In this document: positions 12,620 through 27,539 of the stretch, piece after piece
Position numbering within the stretch: position 1 is the first letter of the stretch
Layout: each line of letters begins with the position of its first letter
Source of the DNA: Zhengitettix transpicula
Taxonomy: Eukaryota > Arthropoda > Insecta > Orthoptera > Tetrigidae
Reading direction: 5' to 3'
Length of the DNA: 64,000 nt
NCBI GenBank assembly: GCA_037074705.1
Contig: JAYJMR010000080.1
Location: forward strand, 1-64,000
Program-made: the position numbers and the translations under genes
The notes under the pieces: generated by a model
Told to the model about the DNA's origin: nothing
The model's database searches: none
The model's input: only the letters and a program-made list of their open reading frames with translations

Positions 12620-14310
12620 AATGACTCGTTCTTTTTAAAAATTAGTCAAACCTTTACTTCTAAAATCTTAATCTATTAATATTAATTAATATATCGTAAT
12701 ATTTCGACGTTTCGACGACAAGTTTGGAATTTCACCAACCAAGAATCTTCAAATAACAAAGTCTTATTTTATAATAAATGATTCGTTCTTTAAAAAAATT
12801 ACTCAAACCAGCACTTCTAAAATCTTCATCCATTAATATTAATTAATATATCGTAATATTTCGACGTTTCGACGACAAGTTTGGAATTTCACCAACCAAG
12901 AATCTTCAAATAACAAAGTCTTATTTCATAATAAATGACTCGTTCTTTATAAAAATTACTCCAACCAGCACTTCTAAAATCTTCATCCATTATTATTAAT
13001 TAATATATCGTAATATTTCGACGTTTCGACGACAAGTTTGGAATTTCACCAACCAAGAATCTTCAAATAACAAAGTCTTATTTCATAATAAATGACTCGT
13101 TCTTTATAAAAATTACTCAAACCAGCACTTCTAAAATCTTAACCCATTAATATTAATTAATATATCGTAATATTTCGACGTTTCGACGACAAGTTTGGAA
13201 TTTCACCAACCAAGAATCTTCAAATAACAAAGTCTTATTTCATAATAAATGACTCGTTCTTTATAAAAATTACTCCAACCAGCACTTCTAAAATCTTAAC
13301 CCATTAATATTAATTAATATATCGTAATATTTCGACGTTTCGACGACAAGTTTGGAATTTCACCAACCAAGAATCTTCAAATAACAAAGTCTTATTTCAT
13401 AATAAATGACTCGTTCTTTATAAAAATTACTCAAACCAGCACTTCTAAAATCTTAATCCATTAATATTAATTAATATACCGTAATATTTCGACGTTTCGA
13501 CGACAGGTTTGGAATTTCACCAACCAAGAATCTTCAAATAACAAAGTCTTATTTCATAATAAATGACTCGTTCTTTATAAAAATTACTCAAACCTGCACT
13601 TCTAAAATCTTAATCCATTAATATTAATTAATATATCGTAATATTTCGACGTTTCGACGACAAGTTTGTAATTTCACCAACCAAGAATCTTTAAATAACA
13701 AAGTCGTATTTCATAATAAATGACTCGTTCTTTATAAAAATTACTCAAACCTGCACTTCTAAAATCTTAATCCATTAATATTAATTAATATATCGTAATA
13801 TTTCGACGTTTCGACGACAAGTTTGGAATTTCACCAACCAAGAATCTTCAAATAACAAAGTCTTTTTTCATAATAAATGACTCGTTCTTTATAAAAATTA
13901 GTCAAACCTGCACTTTTAAAATCTTAATCTATTAATATTAATTCATATATCCCAATATTTCGACGTTTCGACGACAAGTTTGGAATTTCACCAACCAAGA
14001 ATCTTCAAATAACAAAGTCTTATTTCATAATAAATGACTCGTTCTTTATAAAAATTACTCAAACCAGCACTTCTAAAATCTTAATCTATTAATACTTATT
14101 AATATATCATAATATTTCGACGTTTCGACGACAAGTTTGGAATTTCACCAACCAAGAATCTTCAAATAACAAAGTCTTATTTCATAATAAATGACTCGTT
14201 CTTTATAAAAATTACGCAAACCAGCACTTCTAAAATCTTAATCTATTAATATTAATTAATATATCATAATATTTCGACGTTTCGACGACAAGTTTGGAAT
14301 ATCACCAACC
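12620..14310 (+). repeat. Segmental duplication, second copy of the 7.6-9.3 kb block
   Basis: This copy shares the rare variants of the 7.6-9.3 kb block in the same order (CCTTTACTTC, GACAGG, GTCGTATTT, CTTTTTTCA, ACTTATTAAT, TTACGCAAACC, GGAATATCACC). It has two extra units marked CTCCAACC (near 12960 and 13273), absent from the first copy, and lacks two units the first copy has near 8.5-8.75 kb. This looks like duplication followed by local gain and loss of whole monomers. Confidence 0.83.
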
Positions 14311-14908
14311 AAGAATCTTCAAATAACAAAGTCTTATTTCATAATAAATGACTCGTTCTTTATAAAAATTACTCAAACCAGCACTTCTAAAATCTTAATC
14401 TATTAATATTAACTAATATATCAAAATATTTCGACGTTTCGACGACAAGTTTGGAATTTCACCAACCAAGAATCTTCGAATAACAAAGTCTTATTTCATA
14501 ATAAATGACTCGTTCTTTTTAAAAATTAGTCAAACCTGCACTTCTAAAATCTTAATCTATTAATATTAATTAATATATCGTAATATTTCGACGTTTCGAC
14601 GACAAGTTTGGAATTTCACCAACCAAGAATCTTCAAATAACAAAGTCTTATTTCATAATAAATGACTCGTTCTTTATAAAAATTACTCAAACCTGCACTT
14701 CTAAAATCTTAATCCATTAATATTAATTAATATATCGTAATATTTCGACGTTTCGACGACAAGTTTGGAATTTTACCAACCAAGGATCTTCAAATAACAA
14801 AGTCTTATTTCATAATAAATGACTCGTTCTTTATAAAAATTACTCAAACCAGCACTTCTAAAATCTTAATCCATTAATATTAATTAATATATCGTAATAT
14901 TTCGACGT

Positions 14909-15069
14909 TTCGACGACAAGTTTGGAATTTCACCAACCAAGAATCTTCAAATAACAAAGTCTTATTTCATAATAAATGACTCGTTCTTTAAAAAAATTAC
15001 TCAAACCAGCACTTCTAAAATCTTAATCCATAAATATTAATTAATATATATATCCCAATATTTCGACGT
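14909..15069 (+). repeat. 161-bp monomer with 4-bp AT-dinucleotide expansion
   Basis: The AT stretch reads TTAATATATATATCCC where the norm is TTAATATATCCC: two extra AT (or TA) dinucleotides, giving 161 bp. It also carries ATAAATATTAATT and the CC state at positions 143-144. I saw no second copy of this length variant. Confidence 0.9.
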
Positions 15070-15139
15070 TTCGACGACAAGTTTGGAATTTCACCAACCA
15101 AGAATCTTCAAATAACAAAGTCTTATTTCATAATAAATG

Positions 15140-16440
15140 ACTCGTTCTTTATAAAAATTACTCAAACCAGCACTTCTAAAATCTTAATCTATTAATACTA
15201 ATTAATATATCATAATATTTCGACGTTTCGACGACAAGTTTGGAATTTCACCAACCAAGAATCTTCAAATAACAAAGTCTTATTTCATAATAAATGATTC
15301 GATCTTTATAAAAATTACTCAAACCTGCACTTCTAAAATCTTAATCTATTAATATTAATTAATATATCATAATATTTCGACGTTTCGACGACAAGTTTGG
15401 AATTTCACCAACCAAGAATCTTCAAATATCAAAGTCTTATTTCATAATAAATGACTCGTTCTTTATAAAAATTTCTCAAACCAGCACTTCTAAAATCTTT
15501 ATCTATTAATATTAATTAATATATCAAAATATTTCGACGTTTCGACGACAAGTTTGGAATTTCACCAACCAAGAATCTTCAAATAACAAAGTCTTATTTC
15601 ATAATAAATGACTCGTTCTTTTTAAAAATTAGTCAAACCTGCACTTCTAAAATCTTAATCTATTAATATTAATTAATATATCGTAATATTTCGACGTTTC
15701 GACGACAAGTTTGGAATTTCACCAACCAAGAATCTTCAAATAACAAAGTCTTATTTCATAATAAATGACTCGTTCTTTATAAAAATTACTCAAACCTGCA
15801 CTTCTAAAATCTTAATCCATTAATATTAATTAATATATCGTAATATTTCGACGTTTCGACGACAAGTTTGGAATTTCACCAACCAAGAATCTTCAAATAA
15901 CAAAGTCTTATTTCATAATAAATGACTCGTTCTTTATAAAAATTACTCAAACCTGCACTTCTAAAATGTTAATCCATTAATATTATTTAATATATCGTAA
16001 TATTTCGACGTTTCGACGACAAGTTTGGAATTTCACCAACCAAGAATCTTCAAATAACAAAGTCTTATTTCATAATAAATGATTCGTTCTTTATAAAAAT
16101 TACTCTAACCAGCACTTCTAAAATCTTTATCTATTAATATTAATTAATATATCATAATATTTCGACGTTTCGACGACAAGTTTGGAATTTCACCAACCAA
16201 GAATCTTCAAATAACAAAGTCTTATTTCATAATAAATGACTCGTTCTTTATAAAAATTACTCAAACCAGCACTTCTAAAATCTTTATCTATTAATATTAA
16301 TTAATATATCAAAATATTTCGACGTTTCGACGACAAGTTTGGAATTTCACCAACCAAGAATCTTCAAATAACAAAGTCTTATTTCATAATAAATGACTCG
16401 TTCTTTATAAAAATTACTCAAACCAGCACTTCTAAAATCT
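15140..16440 (+). repeat. Long-range duplicated block, copy 1 (partner about 27.5-28.7 kb)
   Basis: TGATTCGATC near 15295 is a private variant found again near 27690. It is followed in both places by AATATCAAAG with AATTTCTC, then CTTTTTAAAAATTAG, then ATGTTAATCC (15966 and 28362) with ATTATTTAAT, then GATTCG with CTCTAACC. The offset is 79 monomers minus the 7 bp deleted in between, so the match is exact in units. The block is itself a mosaic: its second half also matches the 7-mer repeat at 10.9-11.3 kb, 32 monomers upstream. Confidence 0.85.
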
Positions 16441-18685
16441 TAATCTATTAATATTAACTAATATATCAAAATATTTCGACGTTTCGACGACAAGTTTGGA
16501 ATTTCACCAACCAAGAATCTTCGAATAACAAAGTCTTATTTCATAATAAATGACTCGTTCTTTTTAAAAATTAGTCAAACCTGCACTTCTAAAATCTTAA
16601 TCTATTAATATTAATTAATATATCGTAATATTTCGACGTTTCGACGACAAGTTTGGAATTTCACCAACCAAGAATCTTCAAATAACAAAGTCTTATTTCA
16701 TAATAAATGACTCGTTCTATATAAAAATTACTCAAACCAGCACTTCTAAAATCTTAATCTATTAATATTAACTAATATATCAAAATATTTCGACGTTTCG
16801 ACGACAAGTTTGGAATTTCACCAACCAAGAATCTTCGAATAACAAAGTCTTATTTCATAATAAATGACTCGTTCTTTTTAAAAATTAGTCAAACCTGCAC
16901 TTCTAAAATCTTAATCTATTAATATTAATTAATATATCGTAATATTTCGACGTTTCGACGACAAGTTTGGAATTTCACCAACCAAGAATCTTCAAATAAC
17001 AAAGTCTTATTTCATAATAAATGACTCGTTCTTTATAAAAATTACTCAAACCAGCACTTCTAAAATCTTAATCTATTAATACTAATTAATATATCATAAT
17101 ATTTCGACGTTTCGACGACAAGTTTGGAATTTCACCAACCAAGAATCTTCAAATAACAAAGTCTTATTTCATAATAAATGACTCGTTCTTTATAAAAATT
17201 ACTCAAACCAGCACTTCTAAAATCTTTATCTATTAATATTAATTAATATATCAGAATATTTCGACGTTTCGACGACAAGTTTAGAATTTCACCAACCAAG
17301 AATCTTTAAATAACAAAGTCTTATTTCATAATAAATGACTCGTTCTTTATAAAAATTACTCAAACCAGCACTTCTAAAATCTTTATCTATTAATATTAAT
17401 TAATATATCAAAATATTTCGACGTTTCGACGACAAGTTTGGAATTTCACCAACCAAGAATCTTCAAATAACAAAGTCTTATTTCATAATAAATGACTCGT
17501 TCTTTTAAAAATTAGTCAAACCTGCACTTCTAAAATCTTAATCTATTAATATTAATTAATATATCGTAATATTTCGACGTTTCGACGACAAGTTTGGAAT
17601 TTCACCAACCAAGAATCTTCAAATAACAAAGTCTTATTTCATAATAAATGACTCGTTATTTATAAAAATTACTCAAACCTGCACTTCTAAAATCTTAATC
17701 CATTAATAGTAATTAATATTTAGTAATATTTCGACGTTTCGACGACAAGTTTGGAATTTCACCAACCAAGAATCTTCAAATAACAAAGTCTTATTTCATA
17801 ATAAATGACTCGTTCTTTATAAAAATTACTCAAACCAGCACTTCTAAAATCTTAACCCATTAATATTAATTAATATATCGTAATATTTCGACGTTTCGAC
17901 GACAAGTTTGGAATTTCACCAACCAAGAATCTTCAACTAACAAAATCTTATTTCATAATAAATGACTCGTTCTTTATAAAAATTACTCAAACCTGCACTT
18001 CTAAAATCTTAATCCATTAATATTAATTAATATATCGTTATATTTCGACGTTTCGACCACAAGTTTGGAATTTCACCAACCAAGAATCTTCAAATAACAA
18101 AGTCTTATTTCATAATAAATGACTCGTTCTTTATAAAAATTACTCAAACCTGCACTTCTAAAATCTTAATCCATTAATATTAATTAATATATCGTAATAT
18201 TTCGACGTTTCGACGACAAGTTTGGAATTTCACCAACCAAGAATCTTCAAATAACAAAGTCTTATTTCATAATAAATGTCTCGTTCTTTATAAAAATTAC
18301 TCAAACCTGCACTTCTAAAATCTTAATCCATTAATATTATTTAATATATCGTAATATTTCGACGTTTCGACGACAAGTTTGGAATTTCACCAACCAAGAA
18401 TCTTCAAATAACAAAGTCTTATTTCATAATAAATGATTCGTTCTTTATAAAAATTACTCAAACCAGCACTTCTAAAATCTTCATCCATTAATATTAATTA
18501 ATATATCGTAATATTTCGACGTTTCGACGACAAGTTTGGAATTTCACCAACCAAGAATCTTCAAATAACAAAGTCTTATTTCATAATAAATGACTCGTTC
18601 TTTATAAAAATTACTCAAACCAGCACTTCTAAAATCTTAATCCATTAATATTAATTAATATATCGTAATATTTCGACGTTTCGAC

Positions 18686-21600
18686 GACAGGTTTGGAATT
18701 TCACCAACCAAGAATCTTCAAATAACAAAGTCTTATTTCATAATAAATGACTCGTTCTTTATAAAAATTACTCAAACCTGCACTTCTAAAATCTTAATCC
18801 ATTAATATTAATTAATATATCGTAATATTTCGACGTATCGACGACAACTTTGGAATTTCACCAACCAAGAATCTTCAAATAACAAAGTCTTATTTCATAA
18901 TAAATGACTCGTTCTTTATAAAAATTACTCAAACCAGCACTTCTAAAATCTTAATCTATTAATACTAATTAATATATCATAATATTTCGACGTTTCGACG
19001 ACAAGTTTGGAATTTGACCAACCAAGAATCTTCAAATAACAAAGTCTTATTTCATAATAAATGATTCGTTCTTTATAAAAATTACTCAAACCTGCACTTC
19101 TAAAATCTTAATCTATTAATATTAATTAATATATCATAATATTTCGACGTTTCGACGACAAGTTTGGAATTTCACCAACCAAGAATCTTCAAATAACAAA
19201 GTCTTATTTCATAATAAATGACTCGTTCTTTATAAAAATTACTCAAACCAGCACTTCTAAAATCTTAATCTATTAATATTAACTAATATATAAAAATATT
19301 TCGACGTTTCTACGACAAGTTTGGAATTTCACCAACCAAGAATCTTCAAATAACAAAGTCTTATTTCATAATAAATGACTCGTTCTTTTTAAAAATTAGT
19401 CAAACCTGCACTTCTAAAATCTTAATCTATTAATATTAATTAATATATCGTAATATTTCGACGTTTCGACGACAAGTTTGGAATTTCACCAACCAAGAAT
19501 CTTCAAATAACAAAGTCTTATTTCATAATAAATGACTCGTTCTTTATAAAAATTACTCAAACCTGCACTTCTAAAATCTTAATCCATTAATATTAATTAA
19601 TATATCGTAATATTTCGACGTTTCGACGACAAGTTTGGAATTTTACCAACCAAGGATCTTCAAATAACAAAGTTTATTTCATAATAAATGACTCGTTCTT
19701 TATAAAAATTACTCAAACCAGCACTTCTAAAATCTTAATCCATTAATATTAATTAATATATCGTAATATTTCGACGTTTCGACGACAAGTTTGGAATTTC
19801 ACCAACCAAGAATCTTCAAATAACAAAGTCTTATTTCATAATAAATGACTCGTTCTTTATAAAAATTACTCAAACCAGCACTTCTAAAATATTAATCAAT
19901 AAATATTAATTAATATATCGTAATATTTCGACGTTTCGACGACAAGTTTGGAATTTCACCAACCAAGAATCTTCAAATAACAGTCTTATTTCATAATAAA
20001 TGACTCGTTCTTTATAAAAATTACTCAAACCTGCACTTCTAAAATCTTAATCTATTAATATTAATTAATATATCGTAATATTTCGACGTTTCGACGACAA
20101 GTTTGGAATTTCACCAACTAAGAATCTTCAAATAACAAAGTCTTATTTCATAATAAATGACTCGTTCTTTATAAAAATTATTCAAACCTGCACTTCTAAA
20201 ATCTTAATCCATTAATATTAATTAATATATCGTAATATTTCGACGTTTCGACGACAAGTTTGGAGTTTCACCAACCAAGAATCTTCAAATAACAAAGTCT
20301 TATTTCATAATAAATGACTCGTTCTTTATAAAAATTACTCAAACCAGCACTTCTAAAATCTTAATCCATTAATATTAATTAATATATCGTAATATTTCGA
20401 CGTTTCGACGACAAGTTTGGAATTTCACCAACCAAGAATCTTCAAATAACAAAGTCTTATTTCATAATAAATGACTCGTTCTTTATAAAAATTACTCAAA
20501 CCAGCACTTCTAAAATCTTAATCTATTAATATTAAATAATATATCCCAATATTTCGACGTTTCGACGACAAGTTTGGAATTTCACCAACCAAGAATCTTC
20601 AAATAACAAAGTCTTATTTCATAATAAATGACTCGTTCTTTATAAAAATTAGTCAAACCTGCACTTCTAAAATCTTAATCCATTAATATTAATTAATATA
20701 TCGTAATATTTCGACGTTTCGACGACAAGTTTGGAATTTCACCAACCAAGAATCTTCAAATAACAAAGTCTTATTTCATAATAAATGACTCGTTCTTTAT
20801 AAAAATTACTCAAACCAGCACTTCTAAAATCTTAATCCATTAATATTAATTAATATATCGCAATATTTCGACGTTTCGACGACAAGTTTTAAATTTCACC
20901 AACCAAGAATCTTCAAATAACAAAGTCTTATTTCATAATAAATGACTCGTTCTTTATAAAAATTACTCAAACCTGCACTTCTAAAATCTTAATCCATTAA
21001 TATTAATTAATATATCGTAATATTTCGACGTTTCGACGACAAGTTTGGAATTTCACCAACCAAGAATCTTCAAATAACAAAGTCTTATTTCATAATAAAT
21101 GACTCGTTCTTTATAAAAATTACTCAAACCAGCACTTCTAAAATCTTAATCCATTAATATTAATTAATATATCGTAATATTTCGACGTTTCGACGACAAG
21201 TTTGGAATTTCACCAACCAAGAATCTTCAAATAACAAAGTCTTATTTCATAATAAATGACTCGTTCTTTATAAAAATTACTCAAACCTGCACTTCTAAAA
21301 TCTTAATCCATTAATATTAATTAATATATCGTAATATTTCGACGTTTCGACGACAAGTTTGGAATTTCACCAACCAAGAATCTTCAAATAACAAAGTCTT
21401 ATTTCATAATAAATGACTCGTTCTTTATAAAAATTACTCAAACCAGCACTTCTAAAATCTTAATCCATTAATATTATATAATATATCGTAATATTTCGAC
21501 GTTTCAACGACAAGTTTGGAATTTCACCAACCAAGAATCTTCAAATAACAAAGTCTTATTTCATAATAAATGACTCGTTCTTTATAAAAATTACTCAAAC

Positions 21601-22450
21601 CTGCACTTCTAAAATCTTAATCCATTAATGTTATTTAATATATCGTAATATTTCGACGTTTCGACGACAAGTTTGGAATTTCACCAACCAAGAATCTTCA
21701 AATAACAAAGTCTTATTTCATAATAAATGACTCGTTCTTTATAAAAATTACTCAAACCAGCACTTCTAAAATCTTAATCCATTAATATTAATTAATATAT
21801 CGTAATATTTCGACGTTTCGACGACAAGTTTGGAATTTCACCAACCAAGAATCTTCAAATAACAAAGTCTTATTTCATAATAAATGACTCGTTCTTTATA
21901 AAAATTACTCAAACCAGCACTTCTAAAATCTTAATCCATTAATATTAATTAATATATCGTAATATTTCGACGTTTCGACGACAAGTTTGGAATTTCACCA
22001 ACCAAGAATCTTCAAATAACAAAGTCTTATTTCATAATAAATGACTCGTTCTTTATAAAAATTACTCAAACCAGCACTTCTAAAATCTTAATCTATTAAT
22101 ATTAAATAATATATCCCAATATTTCGACGTTTCGACGACAAGTTTGGAATTTCACCAACCAAGAATCTTCAAATAACAAAGTCTTATTTCATAATAAATG
22201 ACTCGTTCTTTATAAAAATTAGTCAAACCTGCACTTCTAAAATCTTAATCCATTAATATTAATTAATATATCGTAATATTTCGACGTTTCGACGACAAGT
22301 TTGGAATTTCACCAACCAAGAATCTTCAAATAACAAAGTCTTATTTCATAATAAATGACTCGTTCTTTATAAAAATTACTCAAACCAGCACTTCTAAAAT
22401 CTTAATCCATTAATATTAATTAATATATCGTAATATTTCGACGTTTCGAC
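18686..22450 (+). repeat. 24-monomer tandem segmental duplication, copy 1 (3,765 bp)
   Basis: Copy 1 starts with GACAGG at 18686 and is repeated at +3,765 bp (24 x 157 minus 3). Shared private variants are CGACGTATCG at 18831, AATTTGACC near 19011, GTTTCTACGAC near 19307, AAGGATC near 19652, a 1-bp deletion near 19670 and a 2-bp deletion near 19981. CAACTAAG near 20117, TTATTCAAACC near 20179, GGAGTTTC near 20262, TTAAATAAT near 20532, GTTTTAAATTT near 20887, ATTATATAAT near 21474 and TTAATGTTATTT near 21626 are also shared. One seen difference is ATCGCAAT near 20858 against ATCGTAAT in copy 2. Breakpoints are approximate because they lie in near-consensus monomers. Confidence 0.92.
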
Positions 22451-25400
22451 GACAGGTTTGGAATTTCACCAACCAAGAATCTTCAAATAACAAAGTCTTA
22501 TTTCATAATAAATGACTCGTTCTTTATAAAAATTACTCAAACCTGCACTTCTAAAATCTTAATCCATTAATATTAATTAATATATCGTAATATTTCGACG
22601 TATCGACGACAACTTTGGAATTTCACCAACCAAGAATCTTCAAATAACAAAGTCTTATTTCATAATAAATGACTCGTTCTTTATAAAAATTACTCAAACC
22701 AGCACTTCTAAAATCTTAATCTATTAATACTAATTAATATATCATAATATTTCGACGTTTCGACGACAAGTTTGGAATTTGACCAACCAAGAATCTTCAA
22801 ATAACAAAGTCTTATTTCATAATAAATGATTCGTTCTTTATAAAAATTACTCAAACCTGCACTTCTAAAATCTTAATCTATTAATATTAATTAATATATC
22901 ATAATATTTCGACGTTTCGACGACAAGTTTGGAATTTCACCAACCAAGAATCTTCAAATAACAAAGTCTTATTTCATAATAAATGACTCGTTCTTTATAA
23001 AAATTACTCAAACCAGCACTTCTAAAATCTTAATCTATTAATATTAACTAATATATAAAAATATTTCGACGTTTCTACGACAAGTTTGGAATTTCACCAA
23101 CCAAGAATCTTCAAATAACAAAGTCTTATTTCATAATAAATGACTCGTTCTTTTTAAAAATTAGTCAAACCTGCACTTCTAAAATCTTAATCTATTAATA
23201 TTAATTAATATATCGTAATATTTCGACGTTTCGACGACAAGTTTGGAATTTCACCAACCAAGAATCTTCAAATAACAAAGTCTTATTTCATAATAAATGA
23301 CTCGTTCTTTATAAAAATTACTCAAACCTGCACTTCTAAAATCTTAATCCATTAATATTAATTAATATATCGTAATATTTCGACGTTTCGACGACAAGTT
23401 TGGAATTTTACCAACCAAGGATCTTCAAATAACAAAGTTTATTTCATAATAAATGACTCGTTCTTTATAAAAATTACTCAAACCAGCACTTCTAAAATCT
23501 TAATCCATTAATATTAATTAATATATCGTAATATTTCGACGTTTCGACGACAAGTTTGGAATTTCACCAACCAAGAATCTTCAAATAACAAAGTCTTATT
23601 TCATAATAAATGACTCGTTCTTTATAAAAATTACTCAAACCAGCACTTCTAAAATATTAATCAATAAATATTAATTAATATATCGTAATATTTCGACGTT
23701 TCGACGACAAGTTTGGAATTTCACCAACCAAGAATCTTCAAATAACAGTCTTATTTCATAATAAATGACTCGTTCTTTATAAAAATTACTCAAACCTGCA
23801 CTTCTAAAATCTTAATCTATTAATATTAATTAATATATCGTAATATTTCGACGTTTCGACGACAAGTTTGGAATTTCACCAACTAAGAATCTTCAAATAA
23901 CAAAGTCTTATTTCATAATAAATGACTCGTTCTTTATAAAAATTATTCAAACCTGCACTTCTAAAATCTTAATCCATTAATATTAATTAATATATCGTAA
24001 TATTTCGACGTTTCGACGACAAGTTTGGAGTTTCACCAACCAAGAATCTTCAAATAACAAAGTCTTATTTCATAATAAATGACTCGTTCTTTATAAAAAT
24101 TACTCAAACCAGCACTTCTAAAATCTTAATCCATTAATATTAATTAATATATCGTAATATTTCGACGTTTCGACGACAAGTTTGGAATTTCACCAACCAA
24201 GAATCTTCAAATAACAAAGTCTTATTTCATAATAAATGACTCGTTCTTTATAAAAATTACTCAAACCAGCACTTCTAAAATCTTAATCTATTAATATTAA
24301 ATAATATATCCCAATATTTCGACGTTTCGACGACAAGTTTGGAATTTCACCAACCAAGAATCTTCAAATAACAAAGTCTTATTTCATAATAAATGACTCG
24401 TTCTTTATAAAAATTAGTCAAACCTGCACTTCTAAAATCTTAATCCATTAATATTAATTAATATATCGTAATATTTCGACGTTTCGACGACAAGTTTGGA
24501 ATTTCACCAACCAAGAATCTTCAAATAACAAAGTCTTATTTCATAATAAATGACTCGTTCTTTATAAAAATTACTCAAACCAGCACTTCTAAAATCTTAA
24601 TCCATTAATATTAATTAATATATCGTAATATTTCGACGTTTCGACGACAAGTTTTAAATTTCACCAACCAAGAATCTTCAAATAACAAAGTCTTATTTCA
24701 TAATAAATGACTCGTTCTTTATAAAAATTACTCAAACCTGCACTTCTAAAATCTTAATCCATTAATATTAATTAATATATCGTAATATTTCGACGTTTCG
24801 ACGACAAGTTTGGAATTTCACCAACCAAGAATCTTCAAATAACAAAGTCTTATTTCATAATAAATGACTCGTTCTTTATAAAAATTACTCAAACCAGCAC
24901 TTCTAAAATCTTAATCCATTAATATTAATTAATATATCGTAATATTTCGACGTTTCGACGACAAGTTTGGAATTTCACCAACCAAGAATCTTCAAATAAC
25001 AAAGTCTTATTTCATAATAAATGACTCGTTCTTTATAAAAATTACTCAAACCTGCACTTCTAAAATCTTAATCCATTAATATTAATTAATATATCGTAAT
25101 ATTTCGACGTTTCGACGACAAGTTTGGAATTTCACCAACCAAGAATCTTCAAATAACAAAGTCTTATTTCATAATAAATGACTCGTTCTTTATAAAAATT
25201 ACTCAAACCAGCACTTCTAAAATCTTAATCCATTAATATTATATAATATATCGTAATATTTCGACGTTTCAACGACAAGTTTGGAATTTCACCAACCAAG
25301 AATCTTCAAATAACAAAGTCTTATTTCATAATAAATGACTCGTTCTTTATAAAAATTACTCAAACCTGCACTTCTAAAATCTTAATCCATTAATGTTATT

Positions 25401-26215
25401 TAATATATCGTAATATTTCGACGTTTCGACGACAAGTTTGGAATTTCACCAACCAAGAATCTTCAAATAACAAAGTCTTATTTCATAATAAATGACTCGT
25501 TCTTTATAAAAATTACTCAAACCAGCACTTCTAAAATCTTAATCCATTAATATTAATTAATATATCGTAATATTTCGACGTTTCGACGACAAGTTTGGAA
25601 TTTCACCAACCAAGAATCTTCAAATAACAAAGTCTTATTTCATAATAAATGACTCGTTCTTTATAAAAATTACTCAAACCAGCACTTCTAAAATCTTAAT
25701 CCATTAATATTAATTAATATATCGTAATATTTCGACGTTTCGACGACAAGTTTGGAATTTCACCAACCAAGAATCTTCAAATAACAAAGTCTTATTTCAT
25801 AATAAATGACTCGTTCTTTATAAAAATTACTCAAACCAGCACTTCTAAAATCTTAATCTATTAATATTAAATAATATATCCCAATATTTCGACGTTTCGA
25901 CGACAAGTTTGGAATTTCACCAACCAAGAATCTTCAAATAACAAAGTCTTATTTCATAATAAATGACTCGTTCTTTATAAAAATTAGTCAAACCTGCACT
26001 TCTAAAATCTTAATCCATTAATATTAATTAATATATCGTAATATTTCGACGTTTCGACGACAAGTTTGGAATTTCACCAACCAAGAATCTTCAAATAACA
26101 AAGTCTTATTTCATAATAAATGACTCGTTCTTTATAAAAATTACTCAAACCAGCACTTCTAAAATCTTAATCCATTAATATTAATTAATATATCGTAATA
26201 TTTCGACGTTTCGAC
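22451..26215 (+). repeat. 24-monomer tandem segmental duplication, copy 2 (3,765 bp)
   Basis: This is the adjacent copy of 18686-22450, carrying the same private variants and the same three deleted bases at +3,765 bp. It starts with GACAGG at 22451. Copy 1 is cut off partway through its second decamer (at about 22.44 kb), whereas copy 2 runs on past 26.2 kb with GTTTTAAATTT at about 26221. Copy 2 therefore shows the downstream sequence that copy 1 lost at the exchange junction. Very low divergence marks this as one of the youngest events in the window, or possibly an assembly duplication. Confidence 0.9.
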
Positions 26216-27100
26216 GACAAGTTTTAAATTTCACCAACCAAGAATCTTCAAATAACAAAGTCTTATTTCATAATAAATGACTCGTTCTTTATAAAAATTA
26301 CTCAAACCTGCACTTCTAAAATCTTAATCCATTAATATTTATTAATATATCGTAATATTTCGACGTTTCGACGACAAGTTTGGAATTTCACCAACCAAGA
26401 ATCTTCAAATAACAAAGTCTTATTTCATAATAAATGACTCGTTCTTTATAAAAATTACTCAAACCAGCACTTCTAAAATCTTAATCCATTAATATTAATT
26501 AATATATCGTAATATTTCGACGTTTCGACGACAAGTTTGGAATTTCACCAACCAAGAATCTTCAAATAACAAAGTCTTATTTCATAATAAATGACTCGTT
26601 CTTTATAAAAATTACTCAAACCTGCACTTCTAAAATCTTAATCCATTAATATTAATTAATATATCGTAATATTTCGACGTTTCGACGACAAGTTTGGAAT
26701 TTCACCAACCAAGAATCTTCAAATAACAAAGTCTTATTTCATAATAAATGACTCGTTCTTTATAAAAATTACTCAAACCTGCACTTCTAAAATCTTAATC
26801 CATTAATGTTATTTAATATATCGTAATATTTCGACGTTTCGACGACAAGTTTGGAATTTCACCAACCAAGAATCTTCAAATAACAAAGTCTTATTTCATA
26901 ATAAATGACTCGTTCTTTATAAAAATTACTCAAACCAGCACTTCTAAAATCTTAATCCATTAATATTAATTAATATATCGTAATATTTCGACGTTTCGAC
27001 GACAAGTTTGGAATTTCACCAACCAAGAATCTTCAAATAACAAAGTCTTATTTCATAATAAATGACTCGTTCTTTATAAAAATTACTCAAACCAGCACTT
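24130..27100 (+). repeat. 10-mer followed by 9-mer higher-order repeat
   Basis: TTAAATAATATATCCC near 24298 recurs 1,570 bp on, near 25868, and GTTTTAAATTT near 24652 recurs near 26221: a ten-monomer period. TAATGTTATTT at 25391 recurs at 26804, only 1,413 bp (nine monomers) away. The second unit lacks one monomer, the one marked ATTATATAAT and GTTTCAACGAC. It also carries a new ATTTATTAAT variant near 26337. The truncated pair at 20.5-22.4 kb is the same decamer in the tandem copy. Confidence 0.85.
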
Positions 27101-27530
27101 CTAAAATCTTAATCCATTAATATTAATTAATATATCGTAATATTTCGACGTTTCGACGACAAGTTTGGAATTTCACCAACCAAGAATCTTCAAATAACAA
27201 AGTCTTATTTCATAATAAATGACTCGTTCTTTATAAAACTTACTCAAACCTGCACTTCTAAAATCTTAATCCATTAATATTAATTAATATATCGTAATAT
27301 TTCGACGTTTCGACGACAAGTTTGGAATTTCACCAACCAAGAATCTTCAAATAACAAAGTCTTATTTCATAATAAATGACTCGTTCTTTATAAAAATTAC
27401 TCAAACCAGCACTTCTAAAATCTTAATCCATTAATATTAATATATATATTGTAATATTTCGACGTTTCGACGACAAGTTTGGAATTTCACCAACCAAGAA
27501 TCTTCAATTAACAAAGTCTTATTTCATAAT
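26800..27530 (+). repeat. Block duplicated 23 monomers downstream (partner 30.41-31.14 kb)
   Basis: Markers recur at exactly 3,611 bp (23 x 157): TAATGTTATTT 26804 and 30415, AAAACTTACTC near 27235 and 30846, TATATATATT 27441 and 31052, TTCAATTAACAAAG near 27504 and 31115. The marker just upstream of the partner (ATTATATAAT near 30262) is missing at the matching place here. The homology thus starts near 26.8 kb, or a single unit was lost on this side. Confidence 0.87.
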
Positions 27531-27539
27531 AAATGACTC

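Noticed and set aside
18686..26215. Calling the 24-mer pair a pure assembly artefact
   Set aside because: At least one fixed difference separates the copies and their flanks differ, so a real duplication is favoured, though reads are needed to settle it.
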